The position numbers were made by a program, and so were the translations under genes. From positions 1 to 64,000 of the forward strand of contig NZ_MSIT01000012.1 in the NCBI RefSeq assembly GCF_002094885.1: a stretch of DNA of 64,000 bases, written 5' to 3'. A model generated the notes under the pieces. The model worked only from the letters and a program-made list of their open reading frames with translations, was not told where the DNA came from and made no database searches. This document shows positions 1-10,304 of this stretch, piece after piece. Each line of letters opens with the position of its first letter. The stretch's first letter is position 1. The DNA is from Salibaculum halophilum (GTDB lineage Bacteria; Pseudomonadota; Alphaproteobacteria; Rhodobacterales; Rhodobacteraceae).

Positions 1-28
1 GCTGATCGCGACAAACCGATCGGCACAA

Positions 29-65
29 GAGGGGCCGCCCCGGCCGGCGGGCGGCCCCTTTTATT
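29..65 (+). terminator. Rho-independent terminator of the upstream gene
   Basis: A 10-bp perfect GC stem (31-40 with 49-58, loop 41-48) is followed by a T-rich run at 59-67. The polarity fits a plus-strand gene ending just left of the window. Confidence 0.8.
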
Positions 66-175
66 TGCCTAAAATGCCATGCAGTTTACACCGGGCCGGG
101 TGCATCATGTTGCGGATTTCGGCACGCGACTCTGGCGCAATACCTGTCGTGGGGGCTTCGTGACTAGAGCCCGAG

Positions 176-460
176 ATGGAAATCATCGCACCTCCCGGTT
201 TTGCGCCGGCACCGCAACTTGTGCCCGATACCCGCCCGAGCGCCGATGCCGCCGCCCTGGCCCGCGACGCCACGCCCGACACCCCGCTGCCTGTCCCGCC
301 GACGCCGACCCAGCAGGCCCTGGTCGGCCAGGCCGCCCTTGGCGCCGCCGGCCCCGCCCCGGCCGGCAACAGCGATGCGGCCGGCGCAGCGGTCGAGCGC
401 CGGCTCAAGCCCTACGGGATCGCCATGCTGCCCGTGCGCGGCGAGGACCCGGCCCCCTGA
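176..460 (+). CDS. Small Ala/Pro-rich hypothetical protein
   Basis: This 94-residue frame is very rich in Ala, Pro and Gly and matches no family I recognise. Its codons end almost always in G or C, as in the real genes around it, and that is the main reason to believe it is translated. No signal peptide or membrane segment is evident. It lies after the terminator and 127 bp before accB, so it could share a transcript with accBC. The ribosome binding site is not convincing, so the start is uncertain. It may still be a GC-rich chance frame. Confidence 0.45.
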   Translation: MEIIAPPGFAPAPQLVPDTRPSADAAALARDATPDTPLPVPPTPTQQALVGQAALGAAGPAPAGNSDAAGAAVERRLKPYGIAMLPVRGEDPAP

Positions 461-534
461 CATCGGCGCCTGCGCCAAATTCCGCGGCCCCGCTTTCCAC
501 CGCCCGTGCCATGGTGTATGGGCTATGCACTCGG

Positions 535-558
535 GTGCGTGGGGGTGTCCCCCGGCAC
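535..558. other. GC-rich stem-loop upstream of accB
   Basis: GTGC (535-538) and GGGGG (541-545) pair with CCCCC (549-553) and GCAC (555-558) around a three-base loop. No T-run follows, so it is not a typical intrinsic terminator. It lies about 30 bp before the accB start and would sit in the accB leader. Confidence 0.35.
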
Positions 559-587
559 GCGGCGACAGGCAACCGGCTGAGGACATG

Positions 588-1103
588 ATGACCAAGACCA
601 CGCAGCACGAGTCCGACGTGAGCTTCATCCAGGCGCTGGCGGAACTCCTGCGCGAGAACGACCTGACCGAACTTCAGGTCAAGCGCGACTACGGCGAGAA
701 CGACAGCCTGAACGTGCGGGTCAGCCGCCAGCCCCCCGACATGACCGCGCCCGCCCAGCAGGTCGCGGTCAACCCTACGGCCCCGGCCGCTCCGGCCCCT
801 GCCGCCGCCCCGGCCCCGGACCCGGTCCCGGCGACCGAACCGGCAGCCGATCCGGACCCGGCCAACCACCCGGGCGCCGTCACCTCGCCCATGGTGGGCA
901 CCGCCTATCTGCAGCCCGAACCGGGGGCGCCCGCCTTCATCGCCATCGGCAGCACCGTGTCCGAGGGCGACACGCTTCTGATCGTCGAGGCCATGAAGAC
1001 CATGAACCACATCCCGGCCCCGGCCTCGGGCACGGTCACCCGCATCCTCGTCACTGATGGCGACCCGGTCGAATTCGGCACCCCCCTCGTCGTGGTCGAG
1101 TGA
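588..1103 (+). CDS. accB: Biotin carboxyl carrier protein of acetyl-CoA carboxylase
   Basis: AccB carries the biotin that AccC carboxylates, in the first step of fatty-acid synthesis. The protein is 171 residues: an N-terminal helix region, an Ala/Pro-rich linker at about 55-100, and a C-terminal biotinyl domain. The biotinylation motif is EAMKTMNH with the lysine at about residue 137; the usual MKM reads MKT here. Two ATG codons lie in frame at 585 and 588. The second is chosen because GAGG at 579-582 is then correctly spaced. accC follows 10 bp downstream, so the two form an operon. Confidence 0.95.
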   Translation: MTKTTQHESDVSFIQALAELLRENDLTELQVKRDYGENDSLNVRVSRQPPDMTAPAQQVAVNPTAPAAPAPAAAPAPDPVPATEPAADPDPANHPGAVTSPMVGTAYLQPEPGAPAFIAIGSTVSEGDTLLIVEAMKTMNHIPAPASGTVTRILVTDGDPVEFGTPLVVVE

Positions 1104-1113
1104 GGGGTAGCGC

Positions 1114-2463
1114 ATGTTCGACAAGATCCTGATCGCCAACCGGGGCGAGATCGCGTTGCGGGTCATCCGCGCCTGCCGCGAGATGGGCATATCCAGCGTC
1201 GCCGTGCATTCCACCGCCGACGCCAATGCCATGCACGTGCGCATGGCCGACGAAAGCGTCTGCATCGGCCCCGCGCCCAGCCCGCAAAGCTATCTGAACT
1301 ACCCCGCGGTGATCTCGGCCGCCGAGGTGACGGGCGCGCAGGCGATCCACCCGGGCTACGGCTTTCTGTCGGAAAACGCGCAATTCGTGCAGATCGTCGA
1401 GGACCACGACCTCACCTTCATCGGCCCCACGGCCGAGCACATCCGCGTGATGGGCGACAAGATCACCGCCAAGGACACGATGAAGGCGCTGGGCGTGCCC
1501 TGCGTGCCCGGCTCCGAGGGGGGTGTCGACAGCCTCGAGGACGCGCTGCGCCTTGGCGAGGAGATCGGCTATCCGGTGATCGTCAAGGCCACCGCGGGCG
1601 GCGGCGGGCGCGGCATGAAGGTCGCGCAGAATGCCGAGGAGATGAAGAGCGCCTTTCAGACCGCACGTGCCGAGGGCAAGTCGAACTTCGGCAACGCCGA
1701 TGTCTACATCGAGAAGTACCTGACCACCCCGCGGCACATCGAGGTCCAGGTCTTCGGCGACGGCAAGGGCAACGCGGTGCACCTTGGCGAGCGCGACTGT
1801 TCGTTGCAGCGCCGCCACCAGAAGGTCTTCGAGGAAGCACCCGGCCCCGCGATCAGCGCCAAGGAACGCGCCCGCATCGGCAAGATTTGCGCCGATGCCG
1901 TGGCGCGCATCAACTACATTGGCGCCGGCACGATCGAGTTTCTCTACGAGAACGGCGAGTTTTTCTTCATCGAGATGAACACCCGCCTGCAGGTCGAACA
2001 CCCGGTGACCGAGGCGATCTTCCGCCAGGACCTGGTGCGCGAACAGATCCGCGTGGCCGCGGGCTTGCCGCTGTCCTTTGCCCAGGATGACTTACGCATC
2101 GACGGCCATGCCATCGAGGTGCGCATCAACGCCGAGAAACTGCCGAATTTCGCGCCCTGCCCGGGCCGGATCACCCAGTTCCATCAGCCCGGTGGGCTGG
2201 GCGTGCGCATGGACAGCGCGCTCTACGACGGCTATGCGATCCCGCCCTATTACGACAGCCTGATCGGCAAGCTGATCGTGCACGGCCGCGACCGTCCCGA
2301 GGCGCTGGCGCGTCTGGCCCGTGCCCTTGGCGAGCTGATCGTGGATGGCGTCGATACCACGGTGCCGCTGTTCCATGCCCTTCTGGAGGAGGAGGCCGTG
2401 CAGACCGGCGCCTACAACATTCACTGGCTGGAGCACTGGCTGGAGACGAACCTGTCGGGCTGA
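1114..2463 (+). CDS. accC: Biotin carboxylase subunit of acetyl-CoA carboxylase
   Basis: AccC uses ATP and bicarbonate to carboxylate the biotin on AccB. Its 449 residues are the normal length. It opens with MFDKILIANRGEIALR, has the glycine-rich ATP loop GGGGRGMKV near residue 161, and carries EMNTRLQVEHPVTE in the ATP-grasp core. It is the second gene of accBC. Its last 43 bp overlap the 3' end of the methyltransferase gene on the other strand. Confidence 0.97.
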   Translation: MFDKILIANRGEIALRVIRACREMGISSVAVHSTADANAMHVRMADESVCIGPAPSPQSYLNYPAVISAAEVTGAQAIHPGYGFLSENAQFVQIVEDHDLTFIGPTAEHIRVMGDKITAKDTMKALGVPCVPGSEGGVDSLEDALRLGEEIGYPVIVKATAGGGGRGMKVAQNAEEMKSAFQTARAEGKSNFGNADVYIEKYLTTPRHIEVQVFGDGKGNAVHLGERDCSLQRRHQKVFEEAPGPAISAKERARIGKICADAVARINYIGAGTIEFLYENGEFFFIEMNTRLQVEHPVTEAIFRQDLVREQIRVAAGLPLSFAQDDLRIDGHAIEVRINAEKLPNFAPCPGRITQFHQPGGLGVRMDSALYDGYAIPPYYDSLIGKLIVHGRDRPEALARLARALGELIVDGVDTTVPLFHALLEEEAVQTGAYNIHWLEHWLETNLSG

Positions 2464-3164
2464 ACGCCGCGCGGGCGCAGCACGCAGCTGCCGCGACGCG
2501 CGCCCTTCTGGCGAAAGTAGTCCACCACCCCGCTGCGGTCTTCCAGCGCCTCCCAGTCCGACCAGGCCAGGTCGAAGGCCAGACAGTCGGCAATAACGTC
2601 CATGGCGCGGAAACTAAGGATACCCTTGACCGCCTCCTCCTGCCCCGCGACCTGCGGCAGGGCGTTCATGGGCTTGTCCGTGCGTTCCCGCGACAACTGG
2701 ATGACGGCCCCGGGGCGCTGCAGGAAGTCGCCGTCAACGATGATCAGCTTCGGTTGCAGCCGGCGCAGCTGGGTGAACAGGCGCATGTGGTCCATGATAT
2801 GATAGAGCACGCCGAAAACCGCCACGACGTCGTAACACTCGCCCGCGCCGACGGCCCTGTCGACCTCGGCGTGGATGTCGCCGATGCGCATCTCGATCCG
2901 GCCGCGCAAGTCCGGGTCGGGATAGGCGGCCAGCCCGGCCGCGGACTCGGCCCGGCCCTCGATGCCGACCACATGCGCCGCCCCCGCCCCGGCAAAGGCA
3001 TAGGCCCAGCGCCCGTCATGCGCGCCGAGATCCAGCACCCGGGCGCCCGCGATTTCCCGTGCGTGGGGCGCGACCAGAACCGCATGCCGCTTGTTGAGCC
3101 GCAGCGCCGCCTTGGGTGTGTCCACATAGGCATCGAGGTCGGAAACGAAGTCGAAGAATGCCAT
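2421..3164 (-). CDS. Class I SAM-dependent methyltransferase
   Basis: This 247-residue protein has a Rossmann-type SAM-binding core: motif I VLDLGAHDGRWAYAFAGAGA near residues 43-62 and an acidic residue ending strand 2 (VVGIEG). FGVLYHIMDH lies where the substrate or post-motif II region is usually found. The substrate cannot be told from sequence. The ATG at 3164 has an AAGGAG site 9 bp upstream. It is divergent from aat and tail-to-tail with accC, overlapping it by 43 bp. Confidence 0.75.
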   Translation of the reverse strand: MAFFDFVSDLDAYVDTPKAALRLNKRHAVLVAPHAREIAGARVLDLGAHDGRWAYAFAGAGAAHVVGIEGRAESAAGLAAYPDPDLRGRIEMRIGDIHAEVDRAVGAGECYDVVAVFGVLYHIMDHMRLFTQLRRLQPKLIIVDGDFLQRPGAVIQLSRERTDKPMNALPQVAGQEEAVKGILSFRAMDVIADCLAFDLAWSDWEALEDRSGVVDYFRQKGARRGSCVLRPRGVQPDRFVSSQCSSQ

Positions 3165-3248
3165 CCGGGCGGTCTCCTTGTGGTGGGGTCAGGTTTGCCG
3201 ATATGGTCCGGCGGAACAAGACAGCGTGACAAGACAGTTGCCTGAGTG

Positions 3249-3893
3249 ATGCGGCAAGGACTCTCTGCGGATACCCTCCTGGCCGCCTATGCCAGCGGTG
3301 TCTTTCCCATGGCCGAACACGAGGACGACCCCGAGCTGTTCTGGGTCGACCCGCGCCAGCGCGGAGTGCTGCCCCTGGGCGGGTTCCACATCTCGCGCTC
3401 GCTGGCGCGCAGGCTGCGGCGGAACACCTTCGCGGTGACATTCGACGCGGACTTCCCGGGCGTCGTGGCGGGCTGCGCCGATCGCGCGGAAACCTGGATC
3501 AACGCGACCCTCCGCGCGCTCTATGCCGAGTTGGCCGCGCGCGGGCACGCCCATTCCTGCGAGGTCCGCGACGAGACCGGCGCGCTGGTCGGCGGCGTCT
3601 TCGGGGTGGCCATCGGCGGGGCCTTCTTCGGCGAGAGCATGTTCTCGCACCGCACCGATGCCTCCAAGGTCGCGCTGGCCTACCTCGTCGATCGGCTGCG
3701 CGCGGGGGGCTTCATCCTCTTCGACACGCAGTTCATCACGCCGCACCTGCGCCGCCTCGGCGGTCGCGAAATCCCGCGCGCGGTCTATCGCCAAAGGCTG
3801 GCCGCGGCCCTGGAGACGCGGGCCCGCTTTGACAGCGACACCCCGGCCCCCCCGGGTCAGGAGGTGGTGCAGCGCAACGCCCAGACGTCGTAG
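3249..3893 (+). CDS. aat: Leucyl/phenylalanyl-tRNA--protein transferase
   Basis: Aat adds Leu or Phe to N-terminal Arg or Lys, creating N-degrons for ClpAP. The 214-residue product shows the family landmarks AYASGVFPM near the start, FWVDPRQRGVLPL, and GGVFGVAIGGAFFGESMFS in the catalytic half, then FDTQFITPHL. The ATG at 3249 is preferred; an in-frame GTG lies one codon upstream. Its last 37 bp overlap the DUF2155 gene on the opposite strand. clpX and clpP lie a few kb away on the minus strand. Confidence 0.93.
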   Translation: MRQGLSADTLLAAYASGVFPMAEHEDDPELFWVDPRQRGVLPLGGFHISRSLARRLRRNTFAVTFDADFPGVVAGCADRAETWINATLRALYAELAARGHAHSCEVRDETGALVGGVFGVAIGGAFFGESMFSHRTDASKVALAYLVDRLRAGGFILFDTQFITPHLRRLGGREIPRAVYRQRLAAALETRARFDSDTPAPPGQEVVQRNAQTS

Positions 3894-4354
3894 CGCTGGT
3901 GATCAAGCGCGTTCAACGCCGGCGCGCTGGCAATCATCCAGCCGCGAAAGATCGGCTCGGGCGCGTTGTTGTAATGGATCGTGAGCAGGGCATAGGCATC
4001 CCCCGCGGGGTTGCCGCTGGGAAAGCGGCACTCGCCCAGCCGCACCGACAGGTTGCCGATCTGCGCCTTGGCCCCGTTGTCCAGCGTCAGGTCGCGGACC
4101 TCGCCGGTAATCTTGTCGAGCACGCGCAAGGTGCCGCCGGGCGCGGTCGTGGCCGCGGGCGCAAGGTCGGACTCGGTGGTCGTCCCCCGGGCCGTGCCAT
4201 CGGGCCCGGGGCCAAGATCGTCGGGAACCGGCAGCATCTGGTCGGGTCCCAGGAAATCGGGATCGCCGAGGTCCAGGCCGGGCAGCTCGCCCGCGTCCTG
4301 TGCGGCGGCGGCCCCGGCCGCCAGCACGGCGGCGAGGGCGAGGGCGCGGATCAT
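3857..4354 (-). CDS. DUF2155 secreted protein
   Basis: The 165-residue protein starts with a clear signal peptide (cleavage after an AAAAQ stretch near residue 19). A Pro/Asp-rich spacer follows, then a C-terminal domain typical of DUF2155, with LDKITGEVRDL and FRGWMIASAPALNALDHQRYD. Proteins of this family are predicted to be periplasmic and have no established function. Its ATG overlaps the mlaD stop by 4 nt, so translation is probably coupled. Its 3' end overlaps aat. Confidence 0.85.
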   Translation of the reverse strand: MIRALALAAVLAAGAAAAQDAGELPGLDLGDPDFLGPDQMLPVPDDLGPGPDGTARGTTTESDLAPAATTAPGGTLRVLDKITGEVRDLTLDNGAKAQIGNLSVRLGECRFPSGNPAGDAYALLTIHYNNAPEPIFRGWMIASAPALNALDHQRYDVWALRCTTS

Positions 4355-4800
4355 TCCGACTCCCCGCCCGAGACGAACTTGGTCAGAAGCTGGATCACGC
4401 TCACCGCGCCCTGGGTGCTCTGGAACAGCTGGCCCTCTTCGAGATAAGTGAACGACCCGCCGGGCACGATCTCGACGAAGGTACCGCCCAGCAGCCCTTC
4501 CGAGGCGACGACCGCCGAGCTGTCGTCGGGAACCCTGATGCCCCTCTCGATGCTCAACTCCGCCTCGGCGCGGTAGGTCTCGGGGTTGAGCGACAGCGCC
4601 GTGACCGCCCCGACCGACACCCCGGCCAAGCGGATGTCCGTGCCCACCGAAACGCCCTCGGCCGAGCGGAAATTCGCCGCCAGGTCATAGCTGGCCGGGC
4701 GTCCGCCGCTGCCCGTGGCCTGCGTGGCATACCACAGAAAGCCCCCGGCCACGGCCAGCACGAGGGCGCCGACAATCACCTCGGTGACGGATTCGCGCAT
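4351..4800 (-). CDS. mlaD: MlaD-type MCE-domain lipid transport protein
   Basis: MlaD forms the periplasmic hexameric ring of the Mla phospholipid transport system. The 149-residue protein has one N-terminal membrane anchor (about residues 8-24) followed by a single MCE domain (about 37-115) with the VGTDIRLAGVSVG signature. The other mla genes (ABC transporter and MlaA/MlaC-type partners) are not in the window. It sits 5 bp after the NDUFA12 gene and overlaps the DUF2155 gene by 4 nt, forming a three-gene minus-strand operon. Confidence 0.88.
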   Translation of the reverse strand: MRESVTEVIVGALVLAVAGGFLWYATQATGSGGRPASYDLAANFRSAEGVSVGTDIRLAGVSVGAVTALSLNPETYRAEAELSIERGIRVPDDSSAVVASEGLLGGTFVEIVPGGSFTYLEEGQLFQSTQGAVSVIQLLTKFVSGGESE

Positions 4801-4805
4801 GTCGT

Positions 4806-5189
4806 TTACTCCGGCGTCCAGGCCTCGTAATCCGCCCGCGGCATCGGCTCGGCCCGGCGGATCGAGCCCTTGGGCGCATAGGCCTGCGGCGTGCCCGTCA
4901 GGTTGGGCATGTGCGGCTTTTCCCAGTCCTTGTGGGCCAGCGGGCGGTCGGCGGGCGTCTCGTCCCAGGTGCGATGCAGCCAGCCGTGCCAGTCGGGGGC
5001 GACACGGCTGCCCTCGACCTCACCGTTGTAGATGACCCAGCGCCGGGTATCGTCGGCATTGCGGTAATAGACGTTGCCCTGTTCATCCTCGCCGACCCGC
5101 TCGCCGCGGCGCCAGGTGAACAGCTGCGTGCCCAGCGTCTGGCCGTCCCACCAGACGAAGATGCGCTTGATGATGTTGAGGACGCCCAT
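4806..5189 (-). CDS. NDUFA12-family subunit of NADH:ubiquinone oxidoreductase (17.2 kDa type)
   Basis: This family is an accessory subunit of respiratory complex I, shared by mitochondria and alphaproteobacteria. The 127-residue protein shows the family pattern IKRIFVWWDGQTLGTQLFT, GNVYYR, RRWVIYNG and PDWHGWLHRTWDETP. The start at 5189 is preceded by AGGAGA at good spacing; an upstream in-frame extension has no family similarity. It is the first gene of the minus-strand set with mlaD and the DUF2155 gene. About 275 bp to its right, before the clpX stop, hold no supportable gene. Confidence 0.92.
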   Translation of the reverse strand: MGVLNIIKRIFVWWDGQTLGTQLFTWRRGERVGEDEQGNVYYRNADDTRRWVIYNGEVEGSRVAPDWHGWLHRTWDETPADRPLAHKDWEKPHMPNLTGTPQAYAPKGSIRRAEPMPRADYEAWTPE

Positions 5190-5464
5190 GGTGCTCTCCT
5201 GACTGTTGCGCCGGGTATGCCGAAATGGCGCGCGACAGTCCAGTGTCCGCGTGCCTGGCCGGCAGGATTTCACCCGGGCGGGCGAGACACGCTTCCGCTC
5301 GGCAAATTCAATTCCCGAATCGCACAGGCGGCCGGAGGTCAGGCCGCCTTGTTCCGGGCCCGAATGATTGCCATCGCAAGCAACTGCCAATGTGTTGCGA
5401 GCCGTTGCGCGACCGGCACGGCGATGTCGCGCGTCCTGTAACGCAAATCGCGCACTGGCACGGA

Positions 5465-6727
<1,263 letters not shown>

Positions 6728-6785
6728 GTCGTCTTTCCCTGGCCCAAGGCCGTTTTGAGTGGTTCCGGGCTGACCCGTTCTACCA

Positions 6786-6814
6786 ACACTAGGGCAGCCC
6801 AGAGGTGTTCACAA
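6786..6814 (-). promoter_or_regulatory. Candidate promoter of clpX
   Basis: On the minus strand TTGTGA (6814-6809) and TAGTGT (6791-6786) are separated by 17 bp, about 60 bp upstream of the clpX start. The -10 box matches the sigma-70 consensus poorly, so this is only a candidate. Confidence 0.3.
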
Positions 6815-6857
6815 TGCCGAATCCCGGGCCGCTCGCGGCTCGGTCACCGCGGCGGCG

Positions 6858-7493
6858 TCACCCCTCGCCATCGCCCTCACCGGGCTTGATGCGGCTTTCG
6901 ACGATGTCGTCGACCAGGCCCCAGTCCTTACTTTCCTGCGGGTCCATGAAGTTGTCGCGGTCCAGCGCCGCCTCGACCTTCTTGAGGGTCTGGCCGGTGT
7001 GCTTGACGTAGATTTCGTTGAGGCGCTTCTTGAGCTTCATCGTCTCTTCGGCGTGGATCATGATGTCCGACGCCTGGCCCTGGTAGCCGCCCGAGGGCTG
7101 GTGTACCATGATGCGGCTGTTGGGAAGCGAAAACCGCATGCCCGCCTCGCCCGCCGTCAGCAGCAGCGACCCCATCGAGGCGGCCTGCCCGACCACCAGC
7201 GTCGAGACGGCCGGCCGGATGTACTGCATCGTGTCGTAGATCGACAGGCCGGATGTCACAACGCCGCCGGGGCTGTTGATGTACATGCTGATCTCTTTTT
7301 TCGGGTTCTCGGCCTCCAGGTGGAGCAACTGGGCGACGACAAGCTGGCTCATGCCGTCGTGGACGGGGCCGTTGACGAAGATGATCCGCTCTTTCAGCAG
7401 GCGCGAGAAAATGTCGTAGGCCCGTTCGCCACGGCTGGTCTGTTCCACCACCATGGGAACGAGGTTCATGTAGGTCTCGACGGGGTCTTGCAT
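6858..7493 (-). CDS. clpP: ATP-dependent Clp protease proteolytic subunit
   Basis: ClpP is the serine protease of the ClpXP and ClpAP complexes. The 211-residue protein carries the complete catalytic triad: Ser106 in GQAASMGS, His131 in IMVHQPSGG, and Asp180 by alignment with E. coli ClpP (constant offset of 9). The oligomer interface motif INSPGG is present. It is first in the order clpP-clpX. Confidence 0.97.
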   Translation of the reverse strand: MQDPVETYMNLVPMVVEQTSRGERAYDIFSRLLKERIIFVNGPVHDGMSQLVVAQLLHLEAENPKKEISMYINSPGGVVTSGLSIYDTMQYIRPAVSTLVVGQAASMGSLLLTAGEAGMRFSLPNSRIMVHQPSGGYQGQASDIMIHAEETMKLKKRLNEIYVKHTGQTLKKVEAALDRDNFMDPQESKDWGLVDDIVESRIKPGEGDGEG

Positions 7494-7550
7494 GGGTGTC
7501 TGCCTCGGGGCTCTGGACGCGGGGGTCGTTTAAACTGATTTCCTTGCCGG

Positions 7551-7581
7551 AGTCTTAGTAGCGCGGCAGGGGGGCTTCAAG
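7551..7581 (-). promoter_or_regulatory. Possible clpP promoter
   Basis: Upstream of clpP on the minus strand there is CTTGAAG (7581-7575), 16 bp of GC-rich spacer, then TAAGAC with CTACTAA around it. The first box resembles both sigma-70 and heat-shock sigma -35 elements. The second box is a weak match to either, so the assignment is tentative. Confidence 0.25.
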
Positions 7582-7664
7582 GGCAAGCGGCCGCGCATCC
7601 CGGCCAGAGGGCGCCGGACCGCCGCGCGCTTGAAGGCGCAGGCGCGCCCGCTACCCTACCTCCC

Positions 7665-8843
7665 ATGGACTTTGCACCGACACGACAGGCCGGGCTTGAT
7701 CGGCTCCGCGCCTTCGTGCCCCGCGCCGGGCGCGCTTATGCCGCAGGACGCAATTTTGATAAGCCCGACGCCGTGTCGGGCCTGTCGCCCTACCTGCGCC
7801 ACCGGCTGGTGAGCGAGCCAGAGGTGCTGGAGGCCGTGCTGGCCCGGCATTCGCCCAGCGCGGCCGAGAAGTTCATTCAAGAGGTTTACTGGCGCACCTA
7901 CTGGAAGGGCTGGCTGGAAATGCGCCCCTCGGTCTGGATGCAGTATCGCGCCAGGGTGCAAGCCGCGCTGAACCGCGTGCAGACCGAGGCCGGACTGCGC
8001 CGAGATTGGGAGGCCGCCTGCGCCGGCGAGACCGGGATCGACGCCTTCGACCACTGGGCGCGCCAGCTTGGCGAAACCGGCTATCTGCACAACCACGCGC
8101 GGATGTGGGTCGCCTCGATCTGGGTCTTCACCCTGCGCCTGCCCTGGGAACTGGGGGCGGATTTCTTCCTGCGGCACCTGCTGGACGGCGACCCGGCCTC
8201 GAACACGCTGGGCTGGCGCTGGGTGGCCGGGCTGCAGACGCCGGGCAAGACCTACCTGGCGCGGCCCGACAATATCGCGCGGTACACGCGCGGGCGCTTC
8301 CGCCCCGATGGCCTGGCAACCACGGCCCCGCCAATCGACGGGCCGCCCCCACCACCACCCATGGCGGCCCCCGTGGGCGACACCCCGCCGGTCGGGCGCG
8401 TGGGCCTGCTTTTGACCGAGGACGACCTGACGCCCGAGTGGCTGCTCGACCGGGTCGACCCGGCCGAGGTCGCCGTCTTCGACGCCACCGCGCTGCGCAG
8501 CCCGCTGCACATTAGCCCGCGGGTGCTGGGGTTCGCCGCCGGCGCGGTGCAGGACCTGGAGGCGCGCCTCGGCCCCGTCACGCGCCTGGCCACCGCCGAG
8601 GACGTGGCCGACTGGGCCGCGGGGTTTGAGGCCGTCGCCCTGCCTCACCCGCCCGTGGGGCCGGCCGCCGAGGCTCTGGCCCCCGTCTTGCCGGAGGGTC
8701 GCACGCACAAACTGCTGCGCCCGCATGACCGCCGCGCGTGGCCGCATGCGACCGCCGGATTCTTCAAGTTCAAGCCGAAGATACCGGAGCTTCTGAAGGC
8801 GCATGACAGCCAAACCGACCTGTTCGGCCCGCAAACGGCATAA
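7665..8843 (+). CDS. Photolyase/cryptochrome-type FAD-binding protein with N-terminal FAD domain
   Basis: Residues 1 to about 225 match the alpha-helical FAD-binding domain of DNA photolyases and cryptochromes: FIQEVYWRTYWKGWLEM, TGYLHNHARMWVAS and DGDPASNTLGWRWVAG are the family's FAD-pocket segments. The usual N-terminal antenna alpha/beta domain is absent. A poly-proline linker (about 226-246) instead leads to a C-terminal region (about 247-392). That region begins VGLLLTEDDLTPE and alternates hydrophobic strands with helices, as a Rossmann-like fold would. Whether it is a relocated antenna domain is inference. Repair activity cannot be assumed. It is divergent from clpP and convergent with the BrkB gene. 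Confidence 0.8.
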   Translation: MDFAPTRQAGLDRLRAFVPRAGRAYAAGRNFDKPDAVSGLSPYLRHRLVSEPEVLEAVLARHSPSAAEKFIQEVYWRTYWKGWLEMRPSVWMQYRARVQAALNRVQTEAGLRRDWEAACAGETGIDAFDHWARQLGETGYLHNHARMWVASIWVFTLRLPWELGADFFLRHLLDGDPASNTLGWRWVAGLQTPGKTYLARPDNIARYTRGRFRPDGLATTAPPIDGPPPPPPMAAPVGDTPPVGRVGLLLTEDDLTPEWLLDRVDPAEVAVFDATALRSPLHISPRVLGFAAGAVQDLEARLGPVTRLATAEDVADWAAGFEAVALPHPPVGPAAEALAPVLPEGRTHKLLRPHDRRAWPHATAGFFKFKPKIPELLKAHDSQTDLFGPQTA

Positions 8844-8861
8844 CGCCCGCCGGCGCCGGCG

Positions 8862-9701
8862 TCAGCCTGCCGCGCCATCGGCGCCGCGGAACCGCCGCAG
8901 CGCCATGTTCAGCGCCGCGCCCAGCAACACCAGGTAGGACGACAGGTAGAACCACATCAACAGCGCGATCACCGCCCCGATCGAGCCGTAGACCTCGTTG
9001 TAATTCGAGAAATTGGCCACATAGGTCGAAAACAGTGCCGACATGGCGAACCAGCAGGTGACCACGACCCCTGCCCCCGGCGTGAACCAAGCCAGACGGT
9101 CGCCGCGCATGTTTGGCCCGTAGCGATAGAGCAGCCCCAGCCCGAGGACCAGCACCGCAACGGCCACCGCCCAGCGCAGGGTGCCGAGGACCCAGGCCCA
9201 GGCCCCTATGAAGGGCAGCAATTGCAGCACGATCGGCGTGACCACCACCAGCAGAAGCGCAAGGATGGCGATCCCCACCAGCGCGGCGGTCAGCATCAGC
9301 GCCACGGCGACATGGGCCAGCCCGCCCCGGTTGGGGCGCCCGAAAATGGCATTGAGCCCGCGCATCAGGGCCGCCACCCCGGCGCGGGCCGACCACAGCG
9401 CCACGCCGATGGACAGGCCGGTGGTCCAGCCCAGGGTCTGGCCGCCCGCCGCCAGCAGCCGGTCGATCTGCGCCTCGAAGAGGGCAAAGGCCCCCGGCGG
9501 GATGAAATCGCGCATCAGCTCCAGCTGGCCCTCGACAACCTCCGGATCGGCCAGCAGACCGAAGAGAGAGATCGTCGCGGCGATGCCGGGAAAGATCGCG
9601 AAGAGCGCGTAAAACGCCACCCCGGCCGAGATCAGGCTGGCGTTCTTCTCGTCGGCATAGGCCAGCCCCTGCCGCAGCTCCGAGAGGCCCGGCCGCACCA
9701 T
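8862..9701 (-). CDS. YihY/BrkB-family inner membrane protein
   Basis: This 279-residue protein has about six hydrophobic segments and the family's N-terminal pattern NASLISAGVAFYALFAIFPG. The C-terminal SIGAVIALLMWFYLSSY is also characteristic. The family was once annotated as ribonuclease BN, but it is a polytopic membrane protein of uncertain function. Its ATG shares one base with the TGA stop of the upstream lipoprotein gene (TGATG), so the two are probably translationally coupled. Confidence 0.88.
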   Translation of the reverse strand: MVRPGLSELRQGLAYADEKNASLISAGVAFYALFAIFPGIAATISLFGLLADPEVVEGQLELMRDFIPPGAFALFEAQIDRLLAAGGQTLGWTTGLSIGVALWSARAGVAALMRGLNAIFGRPNRGGLAHVAVALMLTAALVGIAILALLLVVVTPIVLQLLPFIGAWAWVLGTLRWAVAVAVLVLGLGLLYRYGPNMRGDRLAWFTPGAGVVVTCWFAMSALFSTYVANFSNYNEVYGSIGAVIALLMWFYLSSYLVLLGAALNMALRRFRGADGAAG

Positions 9702-10219
9702 CAGTCGGCAAACAGGATCAGCTCGGGCAGGCCGGTCAGCGGCGCCTCGAGCAGGCGCATGGCCGCCAGGCTGACCTGGCTGCCCGCGCCGGGGGCGCCA
9801 CCGGCCGGGCGCAGTTCCACCGCGATGCTGGTGCCCGCCGCCGGATAGTCGGCACGGCCCTGTGTCAGGCTGTCCACCAGCGGGGTCTTGATCCAGATGC
9901 CCGGCTCGGAGGCCGCCCCGAGAGAGGCGACCGTCCGGCCCAGCCGCCGCGCCCCGGCCTCGGCCGCATCGGCCACGGCGGCGCTGCGCGCGGCGTCATC
10001 CGTGGTGTCGAAGTCCTCGACGGTGCGGGCACCAGCGGGCGGGGCCGCCGCGGCGCCGGGGGTCAGCCCCGGGGGCCGCGCAGGCGGTCGGGGCATCCCC
10101 TGGGGGGCGGGGGAAAGGGCCACCTGCCCGTCGGCCTCGGCGCCAGCGCCGGTCAGCTGCTCGACCACCGCGCAGCCCGAAAGCAGGGCCGCGCCCATCA
10201 AAAGGACGATCCGTCTCAT
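9701..10219 (-). CDS. Putative outer-membrane or periplasmic lipoprotein
   Basis: The 172-residue product begins with a type II signal peptide; the lipobox is LLSGC with the lipidated cysteine at residue 16. A Pro/Ala/Gly-rich spacer follows (about 35-65). The C-terminal half resembles a small secreted domain reading IWIKTPLV and ending [13 protein letters not shown] do not recognise a named family. It is the first gene of a coupled pair with the BrkB-family gene and is divergent from moaA. Confidence 0.75.
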   Translation of the reverse strand: MRRIVLLMGAALLSGCAVVEQLTGAGAEADGQVALSPAPQGMPRPPARPPGLTPGAAAAPPAGARTVEDFDTTDDAARSAAVADAAEAGARRLGRTVASLGAASEPGIWIKTPLVDSLTQGRADYPAAGTSIAVELRPAGGAPGAGSQVSLAAMRLLEAPLTGLPELILFAD

Positions 10220-10304
10220 GCCCGAACGCTACGGCCTGCGGCCACGCCGCGTCCAGCGGGAATCGCCCTTGCGCGCCCCCCCGCCGAACCCTAAGTTTCG
10301 TGGA

